Assembly (NCBI GenBank): GCA_963834205.1
Contig: CAWIBI010000082.1
Span: 1 to 64,000 of the forward strand
Direction: 5' to 3'
From: PALSA-350 sp963834205
GTDB taxonomy: Bacteria; Acidobacteriota; Terriglobia; Terriglobales; Acidobacteriaceae
DNA length: 64,000 bases
Shown here: positions 1-10,384 of the stretch, piece after piece
Numbering within the stretch: position 1 is the first letter of the stretch
How the letters are laid out: every line of letters starts with the position of its first letter
The notes under the pieces: generated by a model
The model's input: the letters and a program-made list of their open reading frames with translations, nothing else
Databases searched by the model: none
Told to the model about the DNA's origin: nothing
Translations under genes and position numbers: made by a program

Positions 1-760
1 GGCTGTAGGCGACGCCGGGGCGGGTGTAGAAGACCGCAGTGGACAGCGGCAGCAGGACGATGCCGTGACCTGCGGCCACGTGCTCGAGTTTCTCCTCGAC
101 CGTGCGGAAGACGGGCGCGCTGCGGCGCCGCCGGGTCCGCATTTCGGTGGCGATGTCACGCCATTCGGGCACCGCGCCGGGATCTTGGAGGAGATGCTCA
201 TCGGCGAGGTCGGCGATGGCTGATCGTGTCTTTCCCGGCCAGCCGGTGGTCGGCGGGGAGCACCGCTACCCGCGGTTCGGCGAGGAGCGCCCGGACCTGC
301 AGGCCGCTCTGATCGGCGGGCAGGCGAATGTAGCTGACGTCGGCCCGGCCGTCGTGCAGGACAGCGGTCTGGTCGTCCCAGTTGGTGCGCAGCACGTTCA
401 CGGTCAGCTGCGGGTGGCGGCTGGCCAGGGCGCGGACGGCTTCGGTCACAATGAGGCCGGGCATGAACCCGATCGTGAAGGAGCCTGGGCCGCGCGCCGC
501 GCGTGCGACCCGCCGGCGCAGCGCGTCCGCACTGGCCAGCAGCGGCCCGGCGTCAGCCAGCAGCTGCGGCCGGCCGGGGTCAGCTCGGTCGCCCGCTTGT
601 CCCGCACGAACAGCTGCGCTTTCAGCTCGTCTTCCAGCGCCCTGATCTGGCGGGACAGCACCGGCTGCGCGATGTGCAGGGCCTCGGCGGCCCGGCCGAA
701 GTGCAGCTGCTCCGCGACGGCGACGAAATAGCGCAGCTTACGGAGGTCGACGTCAGCCAT
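1..760 (-). CDS. LysR-family transcriptional regulator, frameshifted and cut by window edge
   Basis: DNA-binding regulator of the LysR type. The ATG at 760 has a purine-rich GGAGGAGCCC just upstream and opens with MADVDLRKLRYFVAVAEQ followed by the classic winged-helix (AAEALHIAQPVLSRQIRALE). The effector-binding domain continues in a second frame from about 565 (FMPGLIVTEAVRALASRHPQ) and in a third from about 215 to the window edge (EEKLEHVAAGHGIVLLP), so two single-base shifts break the reading. It is divergent from the amidohydrolase at 915 and probably controls it. Very high GC and codon style are actinobacterial, unlike everything beyond 2.5 kb. The shifts look like sequencing indels because homology resumes exactly after each. 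The C-terminal end lies outside the window. Confidence 0.8.
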
Positions 761-914
761 GGGCTCCTCCCATCCCTGATACCTCCACGGTATGACAGGC
801 GCGCCAACAGGTCTTGGACGGGGCGCACGCCGGCACCGCACCGTGGAAGACATGCACGTTCAGCACTGCGGCCTGCGCCGCCCGTGGTCGCTGACGTAGA
901 GAAAGGGAGAGATC

Positions 915-2235
915 ATGTCGAAAGAACTGCTGATAAAGGGCGGCCACGTCGTGACCGTCGACCCGGACCTGGGCGACCTGCCAGCGGGCGACGTCCTGGT
1001 GGCGGACGGCCTCATCACTGCCGTCGGCCCGGATCTGAGCCCACGACCACAGCCGCTGAGGTGATCGAAGCGGCAGGCCGCCTGGTGATCCCCGGCATGG
1101 TGGACACTCACCGTCATGTGTGGCAGGGCGCTATCGGCGGCTACACGCCCCAGATCACCGGGGCCGGGTACGGGCCCGCCGTGCTGACCGGCATCTCGCT
1201 GAAGCACTCCCCCGAAGACGTGTACGCAGGCACACTGTGGGGCGCCCTGCAGGCCCTCGACGCGGGGATCACCACGATCGCCGACTGGGCGCACAACGAC
1301 CAGTCCCCGGCGCACGCCGACGCGGACCTGCGCGGCCTGCGGGACTCAGGGATCCGCGGCTACTTCCTCTACGGCGGACCCGGTCCGGCCACCGACGATC
1401 CCAACCCGCCGCACCCGGCGGACGCCCGCCGCATGCGCGATCAGTACTTCGCTTCCGGCACGTACGGGCGGCTGCGGATGGGCATGGCGCTGCGCGGGCC
1501 CTGCTTCACCAGCGCCGAGCGCAACGCCGAAGACTACGCGTTCGCCCGCGACCTGGGACTGCCGATCTCGGTGCACGTGGGCATGGCGGGCACCGCCGAC
1601 GCGGTCACGACCCTGCAGCGCTACAGCCTGCTCGGAGCCGACGTCAACTACGTGCACGGCAACATGCTCACCGACGGGAGTTCGACCTCATCGCCGAAAC
1701 CCAGGGCACGGTGACCATCACGCCGTCCACCGACATGCTGATGCAGTTCGGCACCTTTCCGGCCACCGGGCCAGCCCTTAGCCGGGGAATCGTCTCCGGC
1801 TTCGGCATCGACACCATCTGCAGCGCCGGCAACGACCTGTTCTCCGAGATGCGCCTGGCCCTGGCCGCCGAACGGTCCCGGGCCAACGCGCCCGCCCTGG
1901 CCAGCGGCAAGCAGGTCCCGACCGTGGACCTGCACCAGCGGGACATGCTGCGCCTGGCCACCATCGACGGAGCCCGAGTGTGGCACCTTGAGGACGAGAT
2001 CGGCACCCTCACGCCAGGCAAGCAGGCCGATATCGCGGTCATCGACATGCGATCCCCGCACCTCGACGGGTTCGGCGACCCGGTCGCCGTCATGGTCCTC
2101 GGAGCGGGTCCCGCCGACGTTGAGACGGTGATCGTTGGCGGCGACGTCGTCAAGCGCGACGGCAAGCTCGCCGGCGACCACGTTGGCCACGCCCTCGAAC
2201 TGATGCACGCCGCCCGGGAGCACCTGCGCGCCTGA
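915..2235 (+). CDS. Amidohydrolase (cytosine deaminase/chlorohydrolase-like), two frameshifts
   Basis: Metal-dependent cytosolic hydrolase of the amidohydrolase superfamily. The start ATG at 915 follows AGGGAGAGATC. The N-terminal strand (MSKELLIKGGHVVTVDPDLG) is followed, after a shift near 1040, by the metal-binding HxH motif in VDTHRHVWQG, then ALDAGITTIADWAHND, the metal-ligand His in SVHVGMAG, and HGN. After a second shift near 1675 come TITPSTDMLMQFG and the C-terminal composite strand domain (GTLTPGKQADIAVIDM). Corrected length is about 440 residues, normal for the family. The substrate is probably a heterocyclic amine or an S-adenosylhomocysteine/chlorohydrolase-type compound, but it cannot be fixed from sequence. 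The divergent LysR gene suggests induction by its substrate. Confidence 0.8.
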
Positions 2236-2310
2236 CCAGCCGGATCCCCGGCTGGAGCGGGCCGGGCCGCCCTGCGATCACGCGCCGCCAGCGTCTGAAG
2301 GGAATTGCTG

Positions 2311-2516
2311 GTGTCACGCGTGCTCATCACCGGCTCCACTGAGGGCCTGGGACTGATGGCGGCCAGGCTGCTGGCCGACGACGGACACTCGGTCACGCTG
2401 CATGCCCGCAGTGCGGCCAGGGCCGAGGACGCACGTACGGCCTTGCCCGCGGCCAGGCGTCGTCGTCGGCGACCTGTCCAGCATCGCTGGCATGCGGCAG
2501 GTCGCCGAGCAGGCCC
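2311..2516 (+). pseudogene. Short-chain dehydrogenase, N-terminal fragment cut at the poly-A junction
   Basis: Starts at GTG 2311 behind GAAGGGA, with an in-frame TTG six bases earlier as alternative. The Rossmann NAD(P)-binding start is clear: SRVLITGSTEGLGLMAARLL (TGxxxGLG), then GHSVTLHARSAARAEDA. A shift near 2450 moves the reading to VVVGDLSSIAGMRQVAEQAQ. Only about 70 of the usual ~250-290 residues are present; the Ser-Tyr-Lys active site is missing because the homology stops at the A-run at 2517. It sits 75 bp behind the amidohydrolase on the same strand and was probably in its operon in the source genome. Confidence 0.75.
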
Positions 2517-2526
2517 AAAAAAAAAA
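2517..2526. other. Homopolymer junction between two unlike sequences
   Basis: A run of ten A separates an SDR gene read rightward (homology ends at the run) from a GAF-domain fragment read leftward (homology also ends at the run). GC content and codon usage change here from actinobacterial to acidobacterial style. Two unrelated genes truncated at the same ten bases is the signature of a join, most simply a chimeric assembly. Confidence 0.6.
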
Positions 2527-2790
2527 GTCTTCGTCCAGCGACGGAATAACCAGCACCTTCTCCCGCTCCGAGATCGCCGACCAAATCTCTTGCGGCCAGC
2601 GAAGAACTGTATGATCCGCCGAGGGCAAGGCACCCTGACCGGCATCAACATAAAAGGAGAGTCCGCCATCCGGCTGATAAATGAGGGCCGCTGTGGTGCA
2701 CTCCACAAACGTGCACACCTCTGCCGGCAGAGCGCGCAACAACTGCTCCGGCTCGCTGTGCATCCCAAGATTCCGGGCAAAGCGCAGCAC
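2527..2790 (-). pseudogene. GAF-domain protein fragment
   Basis: Minus-strand reading from GTG 2790 gives a GAF-like sensory segment: PEQLLRALPAEVCTFVECTT, AALIYQPDGGLSFYVDAGQG, SADHTVLRWPQEIWSAISER and VLVIPSLDEDF. This pattern is typical of GAF modules at the front of sigma-54 activators or histidine kinases. The frame stays open upstream of 2790 for about 40 codons, so the true start may be farther right. The rest of the protein is lost at the A-run, so no output domain is visible. The partner and signal are unknown. Confidence 0.6.
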
Positions 2791-3145
2791 CTCTTCAACA
2801 TGTTTCTTTTTGGAGACGCCGCGTGCGGGGCGGCCATTCGTTTTGGGGGGGGTCGCGATACTCTGATCGCAGATGTTTGATAGATCAAATCTTAGGCCGG
2901 AGGTATCAACATCCGTAGCGCCATTTACCGCCTAACCTGCGGGGACATGCACGTTTTCCTGGTCCGGGGATGCCAGCCTGTTGACGCCCGTCAATGGATT
3001 GGCAGCAGGGCGCACGCCTCGGCTTTTTCTCTGCAATCGATCTCCTTGTATTTCAATCATTTACATGGGACTCGCTTTATGGCCCAAAAGTTGCACTGGG
3101 GTGGGCGGATCGGGCTGCGTGGTTGCTATCTGGCCGGGGGTGTCG
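2791..3145. other. Intergenic region, no supported gene
   Basis: About 350 bases between the GAF fragment and the radical SAM gene. It contains an 8-base G run (2825-2832) and several short open frames without family features. The left part may be the upstream coding part of the GAF protein. I see no RNA gene, terminator or repeat. Confidence 0.4.
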
Positions 3146-4432
3146 ATGGAGGTAGAACAATATACCGGGCAGGCTCCGAGTTTCCGCCTCGATGTCCCGC
3201 TGCACAGTCTGCTCACCAAGCCTTCAGCTCCTGTACCTGGACTGCAGCCGATCGGGGAGCCACAGCGCTTCCCGGACCCGGTTTTTCCACAGCGCCCGGA
3301 ACTGCTGGGACCAGTCGTACAGGACGCTGACTGGCGGCCACCGGAAAAGCGCCACTGGAGCGCCGGCCAGATCTACCACGCGATGCGGGGCTGGCTTTTC
3401 CCTACATCCGTTCGCGCGTAACCGCGGGCGACTTCCATCCCTTGATCGCCTACCTCTTCACCGAATTCAAGTGCAATCTCGATTGCCATTACTGTTGGGC
3501 CTTCGACAACAAAGTGAAAGGCATGACCGAAGACACGGCCAAGCGATCCATTGACTGGCTTCACGGCACGGGTTGCCGGGTGCTCGCTTATATGGGGGGC
3601 GAGCCGCTTTTGCGGCCCGACCTGATTCAGCGAATCACTTACTACGCCGCGAAAAAGGACTTCTGGATTTACCTGCCCACCAATGCCCGCCTTCTGCGCA
3701 TCGACGTGATCGACAAGCTGGCGGATGCAGGAATTTCCACATTCAATATTGCCGTGGACGCGGTCGATCTCAAGCAGGGCTTCCCCAAAGCCCTTGCGCC
3801 CATTCGGAAACAATTTGATTACCTGGTCCGTAAACAATATGGGTACGGCTATTCCGTTTTCCTAAACATCAATATCTGCCGGAACAACCTGGACGACGTG
3901 CGGCAGCTTACTGAGATAGCGCATGACTACGGCATCGCCACCGATTACCACATCAATGAGTCGCCCCTGCTGGAGCAGGACGAACACTTCAAACACGCGG
4001 CGAACAATGTCACCTACATCACGAAAGATGATTGGCCGGCGGTCGAAGAGACAATTCAGTGGTTGACCGAGAAGCAGGATTCGGGCTATAAAATGGTGAA
4101 CTCTAATACGCGGCTCTGGCAGATGGTTGACTTTATGAAGGGCAATCATTTTCCGTGGAACTGCCGCGCCGGCCAGAATTCCATGATTATCCGCGTCGAT
4201 GGGACGCTAGCCCCGTGCTTCCCGATGTACACGGCCAGCTACGACTGGGGTGTGGTGGGCAATCATAAATTCGAGACCAGGCAGCTCGACCACCAGAAAG
4301 AAACCTGCCAGACTCATTGCTTTTCTACGCTGAACCACATTCTGGGCTGGTGCTACAACGATCAGCGCGTCATCAAATACTTCTTCAAGCAACTCGCACA
4401 CGGATTCCAGGGAATGACAGGGCCAGATGTAG
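3146..4432 (+). CDS. Radical SAM protein, frameshifted
   Basis: Iron-sulfur enzyme that would cleave S-adenosylmethionine to start a radical reaction. Begins at ATG 3146 (MEVEQYTGQAPSF); a shift near 3390 leads to the core: RVTAGDFHPLIAYLFTEFKC with the cluster motif CNLDCHYC (CxxxCxxC), MGGEPLLRPD (GGEP SAM-binding), and a C-terminal Cys-rich part (NCRAGQNSMIIRVDGTLAPC, CQTHCFSTLNHILGWC) resembling SPASM-type auxiliary cluster regions. As printed, the frame runs on into the next gene to 5145. Removing one C near 4424 would end it at TAG 4432 with GMTGQM, which is my preferred end. It sits 57 bp before the dehydratase-like gene on the same strand, so the three genes to 9963 look like one operon. 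Substrate unknown. Confidence 0.7.
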
Positions 4433-4489
4433 CGCATTCGCCAGTATCTCAACCGGGCACATACCAAATCCGCGACCAGGAGATCCCCC

Positions 4490-6280
4490 ATGGCGGTAGT
4501 CGTGAACGAGATTGTTCAGACGGATTTCGAAGTAGAGATCCAAGCCCGCATCGATGCGGAGCGAGCGCGCCTGCGGGCGCAAGCCGGACTGGCGCGCATG
4601 CGCGAGTTCAAGAAACCGGTGGAGCGCACCTTCACTGGTCCGGAGCGCGATTACGTCACGATCCTCTTCGGGGGACTTACCTGGAAGCACGAAGAAATGA
4701 TCAAGGCCGTCTTCCACGGCAGCGGCTACCGTTGCGAGAACATCCCCACGCCAGTAGTCGCCGACTTCCAGGCCGGCAAAGAGTACGGCAACAACGGCCA
4801 GTGCAATCCCACCTACTTCACCGTCGGCAACCTGGTGCGCTACCTGCAGAATCTGGAGCAGCAGGGAGAGACCCGCCAGCAGATCATCGACAACTACGTC
4901 TTCTTCACCGCCGGCTCCTGCGGACCCTGCCGCTTCGGCATGTACGAGGCCGAATACCGCTTCGCGCTGCAGAATGCCGGCTTCGATGGCTTCCGCGTAC
5001 TGCTCTTCCAGCAGACCGACGGCATCAAGGCAGCCAGCGGCGAGCCGGGATTGAAGTTCTCCGTCGACTTCGGCATGGGCATGCTCAACGCGCTCAACCT
5101 GGGCGACGTGATCAACGAGCTGGTGTACCAGGTGCGGCCCTTTGAGGTGAACAAGGGCGAGACGGACCGCGTGATTCGTGACTCGGTCAAGACCCTGACC
5201 GATACCCTCCGCGACCGCAAGCGCTGGCACATCATGGAGGCGGCTCCCGACGTGGGCCAGGCCGTTCATCGCCAAACACAAGAAGATCGAAGGCCTCGGC
5301 TGCACCCTGGGCAAGATCGCCCACAACCTCTATGGCAAGGAATATGTGAATGCCCTGCACACTTGCCGCGACAGTATCAACGCGATCGAAGTGGATCGCC
5401 TGCGGGTGAAGCCGATCATCAAGATCACCGGCGAGTTCTGGGCGCAGACCACCGAAGGCGACGGCAATTTCAACATGTTCGGCTTCCTGGAAAAGGAAGG
5501 CGCGCAGGTCCTGGTGGAACCCATCGCCACCTGGATCGCCTACATGATGCACGTGGCCAAAGAAGGCGCCAAGGCTCGCGCGGATGCTGAGGCTCCCTAT
5601 CGCGATCCCAAGTGGTACGAAGCTCAAAAGCGCATGGCCAACGAACTGAAGAATTCAAGAAGACCGGTGGCCTAAGCGCCGGCAGCGTGATGTGGAACCA
5701 CTTCTACCACCGCACCATCCGCCATATGGGAGACACAGCCCACCACCTGATTCCGCAGAAGGAGCTGTCGCGGCTGGCGCATCCCTTCTACCATCAGCTC
5801 GCGCGCGGCGGCGAAGGCTTCATGGAAGTAGGCAAGAACATCTACTACACCGTGAATCAGCTTTGCCACATGGTGCTGGCGCTCAAGCCCTTCGGCTGCA
5901 TGCCCTCGACGCAGTCCGACGGCGTGCAATCGCGGGTCGTGAACAAATTCAAGGACATGATCTTCCTGCCCATCGAAACCTCAGGCGAGGGCGAAGTGAA
6001 CGCCCACAGCCGCGTGCAGATGGCGTTGGCGAAGCCAAAGCCAAGGCCCAGGCTGAGTTCGAAGGAGTTCTGAGCCAGACCGGCAAGACGCTGGACGAAA
6101 TGCGGGCCTACGTCGCCGAGCATCCCGAGCTGAAGCATGCCCCTCTACAAGGTTCCTCACCGCCACGGCGTTGCGGGGACGGCAGCGCAGTTTGCCTGGC
6201 ATGTGAGCGACCTGATCAACAAGGATGCCGCATACCGGCGCCGTGTTCGGGTTCCGGCCGCAACCGCACAAGTGGCCTGA
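4490..6280 (+). CDS. 2-hydroxyacyl-CoA dehydratase-like Fe-S protein (HgdB/DUF2229 type), four frameshifts
   Basis: Catalytic-type partner of an ATP-dependent activase. ATG 4490 follows AGGAGATCCCCC. A charged N-terminal helix is followed by FGGLTWKHEEMIKAVFHGSG, then candidate cluster-binding cysteines in GNNGQCNPTYF and GSCGPCRFGMYEAEYR, the fold-typical KPIIKITGEFWAQTTEGDGN, and a late Cys in KPFGCMPSTQSDGVQSRV. Frames change near 5250, 5650, 6025 and 6140; the homology resumes cleanly each time and ends at TGA 6280. Corrected length is about 595 residues. Related proteins are the component D subunits of (R)-2-hydroxyacyl-CoA dehydratases, benzoyl-CoA reductase subunits and double-cubane cluster proteins. 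No acyl-CoA genes lie nearby, so the substrate is open. It is followed after 49 bp by the activase. Confidence 0.7.
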
Positions 6281-6329
6281 GCATAGACCTTACACCGCAA
6301 GCTGCACTCGCGCTTTGAGGAGAGAGTTG

Positions 6330-9300
6330 ATGCAACAATTTCTGGTCGGTCTGGATGTGGGCTCGACTACGGTCAAAGGCGATCGTGGTGGACGCCGCAA
6401 CGGACACCACGATCTGGCACGACTACCAACGCCACGAGACCCGGCAGCCGGAAAAGTGTCTCGACTTTCTGCGCCGCATGGAAGCCGACGACGGGTATCT
6501 CGCCGGCGAACACCCGGATCTTTATTACTGGCTCCGGCGGCGGCACGATCGCCGAGATGGTCGGCGCCAAGTTCGTCCAGGAAGTCCACGCCGTCTCGCT
6601 TGCGGTCGAGAAGCTCCATCCGGAGGTGTACTCCGTGATCGAGCTGGGCGGGCAGGACGCCAAGATCATCGTCTTCAAGGATGACGAAGAGACGGGGCGA
6701 AAGAAAAAGATCCCGTCCATGAACGACAAGTGCGCCGGCGGCACCGGGGCGGTGATCGACAAGATCAACGCCAAGGTCAAGATCCCCGCAGCCGAGCTTG
6801 CCAACCAGGGCTACAACGGTGTCAAGCTGCACAAGGTCGCCGGCAAATGCGGTGTGTTTGCCGAGACCGATATCAACGGCCTGCAGAAGACGGGTACTCC
6901 CCCGGACGAGCTGATGGCCTCACTCTTCGAAGCCATCGTGCTGCAGAACCTGAGCGTGCTGACGCGCGGGCACACGTTGAGCCGCATGTGCTGCTGCTGG
7001 GCGGCCCCAACGGGTTCATCCGCGGAATGCGTGAGGCCTGGCAGGCAAATATCCCGCGCATGTGGAAAGAGCGCAAGGTTGAAATTCCGGAAGGAATGAA
7101 TCCCGAGGATCTGATCAAGGTGCCGGAGAACGCGCAGTACTTCGCCGCCCTCGGCGCAGTGGAATTCGGCAAGGATGAAGAGCCGGAGGTTGGCCGCTAT
7201 CTCGGCATCGAGAAGCTGCTGTACTACATCGATTACGGCCGGGCAGAAGAAAAGGCGACATCCGGCGGCAAGGGGCTTGTAACCGGAGACTCTGAGCTCG
7301 ACCAGTTCCGCAACGAATATCGCAGGAAGAAGTTCACTCCTGCGGCCTTCGTGCCCGGTGAGGTGGTTTCCGGCTTCATGGGCATCGACGGCGGTTCCAC
7401 TTCCACCAAGGCCGTCTTGCTGGATAAAGAAGGCGAGATCCTGTGCAAGACCTATCAGCTCTCCAACGGCAATCCCATCCAGGATGGGATCGAGATGTTC
7501 GAGAAGCTGCGCGAGCAGATCGAGAGCAAAGGCGCGACGCTCGAGGTCCTGGGCGTAGGAACGACGGGTTATGCGAAGGACATCCTCAGGGATGTGCTCA
7601 ACGCGGATGTCGCCCTGGTGGAGACGGTCGCGCACACTGAATCGGCGCTCAAGTTCTACGACGATCCTCACGTCATCATCGATGTGGGCGGGCAGGATAT
7701 CAAGCTCATCGTCCTCAAAGACGGCCGGGTAAAGGACTTCAAGCTGAATACGCAGTGCTCCGCGGGCAACGGGTATTTTCTGCAATCGACGGCCGAGGGC
7801 TTCGGCATGAAGGTGGAGGAGTTCGCCGACATCGCCTTCTCCGCTAAATCCATGCCGTCGTTCGGCTACGGCTGCGCGGTCTTCATGCAGTCCGACATCG
7901 TAAATTTCCAACGCCAGGGCTGGCGCGCGGAAGAGATTCTGGCCGGCCTTGCCGATGTGTTGCCGAAGAATGTCTTTTTATACGTCGCCAGCATCCCGAA
8001 TCTTGCGGCCCTGGGCACGCGCTTCGTTCTGCAGGGCGGCACGCAGAACAACCTGGCCGTGGTGAAGGCCGAAGTGGACTTCATCAAGTCCAGCTTCCGC
8101 GCCAACGGCAAGGTGCCGGAGATCATCGTTCATGAGCACTGCGGCGAGTCGGGCGCGATTGGTGCTGCACAGGAGGCTTTGCGCCTGTGGAAGAACGGCA
8201 AGCAAACTACGTTTATTGGCTTGGAAGCGGTGGCCAACATCAAGTACCGCACCACGCGCAATGAAGACACCCGTTGCTATTTCTGCAAGAACAATTGCCT
8301 GCGCACCTTTATCGACGTCGACGTGACAGGCGCCCAAAATCATGATCACGCGACAGCTCCAGAGCTGCCCCCCCTGGAACAAATCCAGGAGGCCGCGCAC
8401 GGCGGGTCCTGCAGCACCGGCAGCTCAAAAGCAAGCTTCAAGGCCAAGGTTGAACCCCTCATCCAGATCCAGATTTCCCCGGGTTCCAGCAAGGTAGTGG
8501 AGCTGCCCAAGCCAGTCGACTTCCAGCCCCGCAAGACCAAGGTTCCTCTGCGTGTCGGCGAGCAGCGCCTGATCATTGCCACCTGCGAGAAGGGCACGGT
8601 AGAAGATCTCGCGGACATGAAGGACATCAAGGCCGATATCGACAAGATCAAAGAAGCGAACCCCAACTATGTCGATATTGCGGCCCGCGACGTCTTCCGT
8701 CATCGCCAGGTGGAGATCGTTGCCGACGCCATTCCCAGCACCAAAGGCTTGTTTGTTTCGAAGGCGGTGAAAGAGCGCGCGGCCCAGATGCAAAAGCGCG
8801 CGGACTACCGCATCGGCATTCCCCGTCTGCTCAATACTTACAGTTACGCGCCGCTGTTCAATGCGTACTTCGCCAGTCTCGGGCTCAAGTCGGAGAATAT
8901 CGTTTACTCCGACTACACTACGCCGGAGCTTTACCGCGCAGGCGCAAGCAGAGGGGCGATCGATCCTTGCTATCCGTCGAAGATCGGCATCGCGCACGTT
9001 TATAACCTGCTCGCGACCAAGCACAACAAGAAGCCGCTGCACGCGATCTGGTTCCCCATGTACGACGTGCTGCACACGTCGCTGGTCAATCTGACCGGCT
9101 CGAATGCCTGCCCAACCGTGACCGCCACACCCGAGGTGGTCAAGGCCGCGTTCACCAAGGAGAGCGACATCTTTACCGAGCACGGAGTCGCTTACATCGA
9201 CCCGATTCTCAACCTGCAAGACAGGAGAATCTGCGCTGACCAGATGTTCAAGGCGTGGGGCCCGATCCTCGGGCTTGCGCGTGAAGAAAATGAGCGTGCC

Positions 9301-9963
9301 ATTGAGGCTGGATTCAAAGCCCTGCTTGACTGCGAGGCTGAGATCAGGCGCCAGGCGCGCGAGACGCTCGACCAGTTGGAGCGGGAAGATCGCATCGGTA
9401 TCGTGATGCTGGGCCGCGTCTATCATCACGATCCAGGTTTGAATCACGAGATCATGGAGGAGTTCCAGAAGCTCGGCTACCCTGTCTTCTCGCAAAGCAT
9501 GCTGCCTATCGACGAGGATATTCTTGATCGCCTCTTTGGAGAGGAAGTGCGGGCCGGCATGATCACCCATCCTCTCGACATTAAGGACGTGTGGAAGAAC
9601 CGCTACTCCACCAGCACCAATCAGAAAGTTTGGGCAGCGAAATTCACCGCGCGGCATCCCAACCTGGTTGCGCTCGAAGTTTCGAGCTTCAAATGCGGTC
9701 ACGATGCTCCGATCTACGGCGTGATTGAGGGCATCATTGAGCAATCGGGAACGCCTTATTTCTCATTCAAGGATCTGGATGAAAACAAGCCTTCCGGCTC
9801 CATTCGCATCCGCGTGGAAACGATCGATTACTTCCTCCGCCGCTACCGCGAAGACATCATCAAGCGGCGGCGCATTGAAGGCGATATCGAAGCACAACTT
9901 GCCGCGCTGGAACAGACCCTGCGCAGCCAGGCCCGCGAGGAAGTAGCGCTAGCGGGCGATTAG
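6330..9963 (+). CDS. Giant acyl-CoA dehydratase activase, two ASKHA domains plus DUF2229 region
   Basis: ATP-driven electron donor (BadF/BadG/BcrA/BcrD family). ATG 6330 has TGAGGAG upstream. The first ASKHA unit shows GLDVGSTTVK, ELGGQDAKIIVFKDD and the cluster Cys in NDKCAGGTGAVID. The second shows GIDGGSTSTKAVLLDKEG, DVGGQDIKLIVLKDG, NTQCSAGNGYFLQ and GYGCAVFMQSDIV. A CxxCxxxC motif follows (RCYFCKNNCLRTF), then a long dehydratase-like C-terminal region (IGIPRLLNTYSYAPLFNAYF, GAIDPCYPSKIGIAHVYN, SSFKCGHDAPIYGVIEGI). Shifts occur near 6378, 6500 and 6975; from about 6980 the frame is clean to TAG 9963. Corrected length is about 1,210 residues. It probably uses ATP hydrolysis to reduce the upstream Fe-S partner with a low-potential electron. 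Confidence 0.8.
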
Positions 9964-10352
9964 AGAACTGCAGATCCCTCGGCTGCGCTCGGGATGACAA
10001 AGGGGAGGGTTGGGCTTCCGTCTGCATTTGACGCTGCATGGACCTGTGGTTTGCTCCATCACGCAACCGAACTGAACGGGAACGCTACCCTTTGTCGTTA
10101 CTACCACCACATCCAATGGAAGCGCAACCCTACCCTTTGTCATCCCGAGCATCTCAACTTGCCTGCGGCAAGTTGAGGGAGAAATGACACGGCAAAAATC
10201 GCCATGGATACAAGGCCCGGAGGGCCGACCGCCAAACGTCAGCCCAGCCCGGAAGGGCTGGGACATCGATCCCAAAGATGATCCGAGCGCCGTAGGCGCG
10301 CCACTAAACCGCTCCGCGTCATTACGAGCGCATCCGAGGGATCTGCAGTTCT
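9964..10352. repeat. MITE-like element with 35-bp terminal inverted repeats
   Basis: The intergenic stretch after the activase is bounded by 35-bp inverted repeats at 9964-9998 and 10318-10352 (AGAACTGCAGATCCCTCGG at the outer edge) differing at three positions. Inside are further palindromes: a perfect 11-bp stem CTCAACTTGCC/GGCAAGTTGAG with a 3-base loop (10153-10177), an AGCCC...GGGCT pair near 10240-10260, and CCCTTTGTCATCCC-type direct copies. There is no credible coding frame. The structure fits a non-autonomous intergenic repeat of the kind scattered through acidobacterial genomes; it could also terminate transcription of the flanking convergent genes. Confidence 0.7.
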
Positions 10353-10384
10353 TTCAACCAGCCTCAAATGCAAATGGAAACACT

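Noticed and set aside
1668..2888. 406-residue minus-strand open frame crossing the A-run
   Set aside because: Arg/Ser-rich shadow of the amidohydrolase and SDR; only the GAF-like reading in another frame is supported.
4385..5326. 313-residue open frame on the minus strand across the radical SAM/dehydratase boundary
   Set aside because: Lies opposite two genes with clear motifs; its product has the His/Val/Leu-rich bias of an antisense shadow.
8425..9744. 439-residue minus-strand open frame
   Set aside because: Fully antisense to the clean part of the activase, no family features.
9964..10380. Possible small RNA or riboswitch downstream of the activase
   Set aside because: The stems are explained by terminal inverted repeats and REP-like palindromes; no upstream gene-control context.
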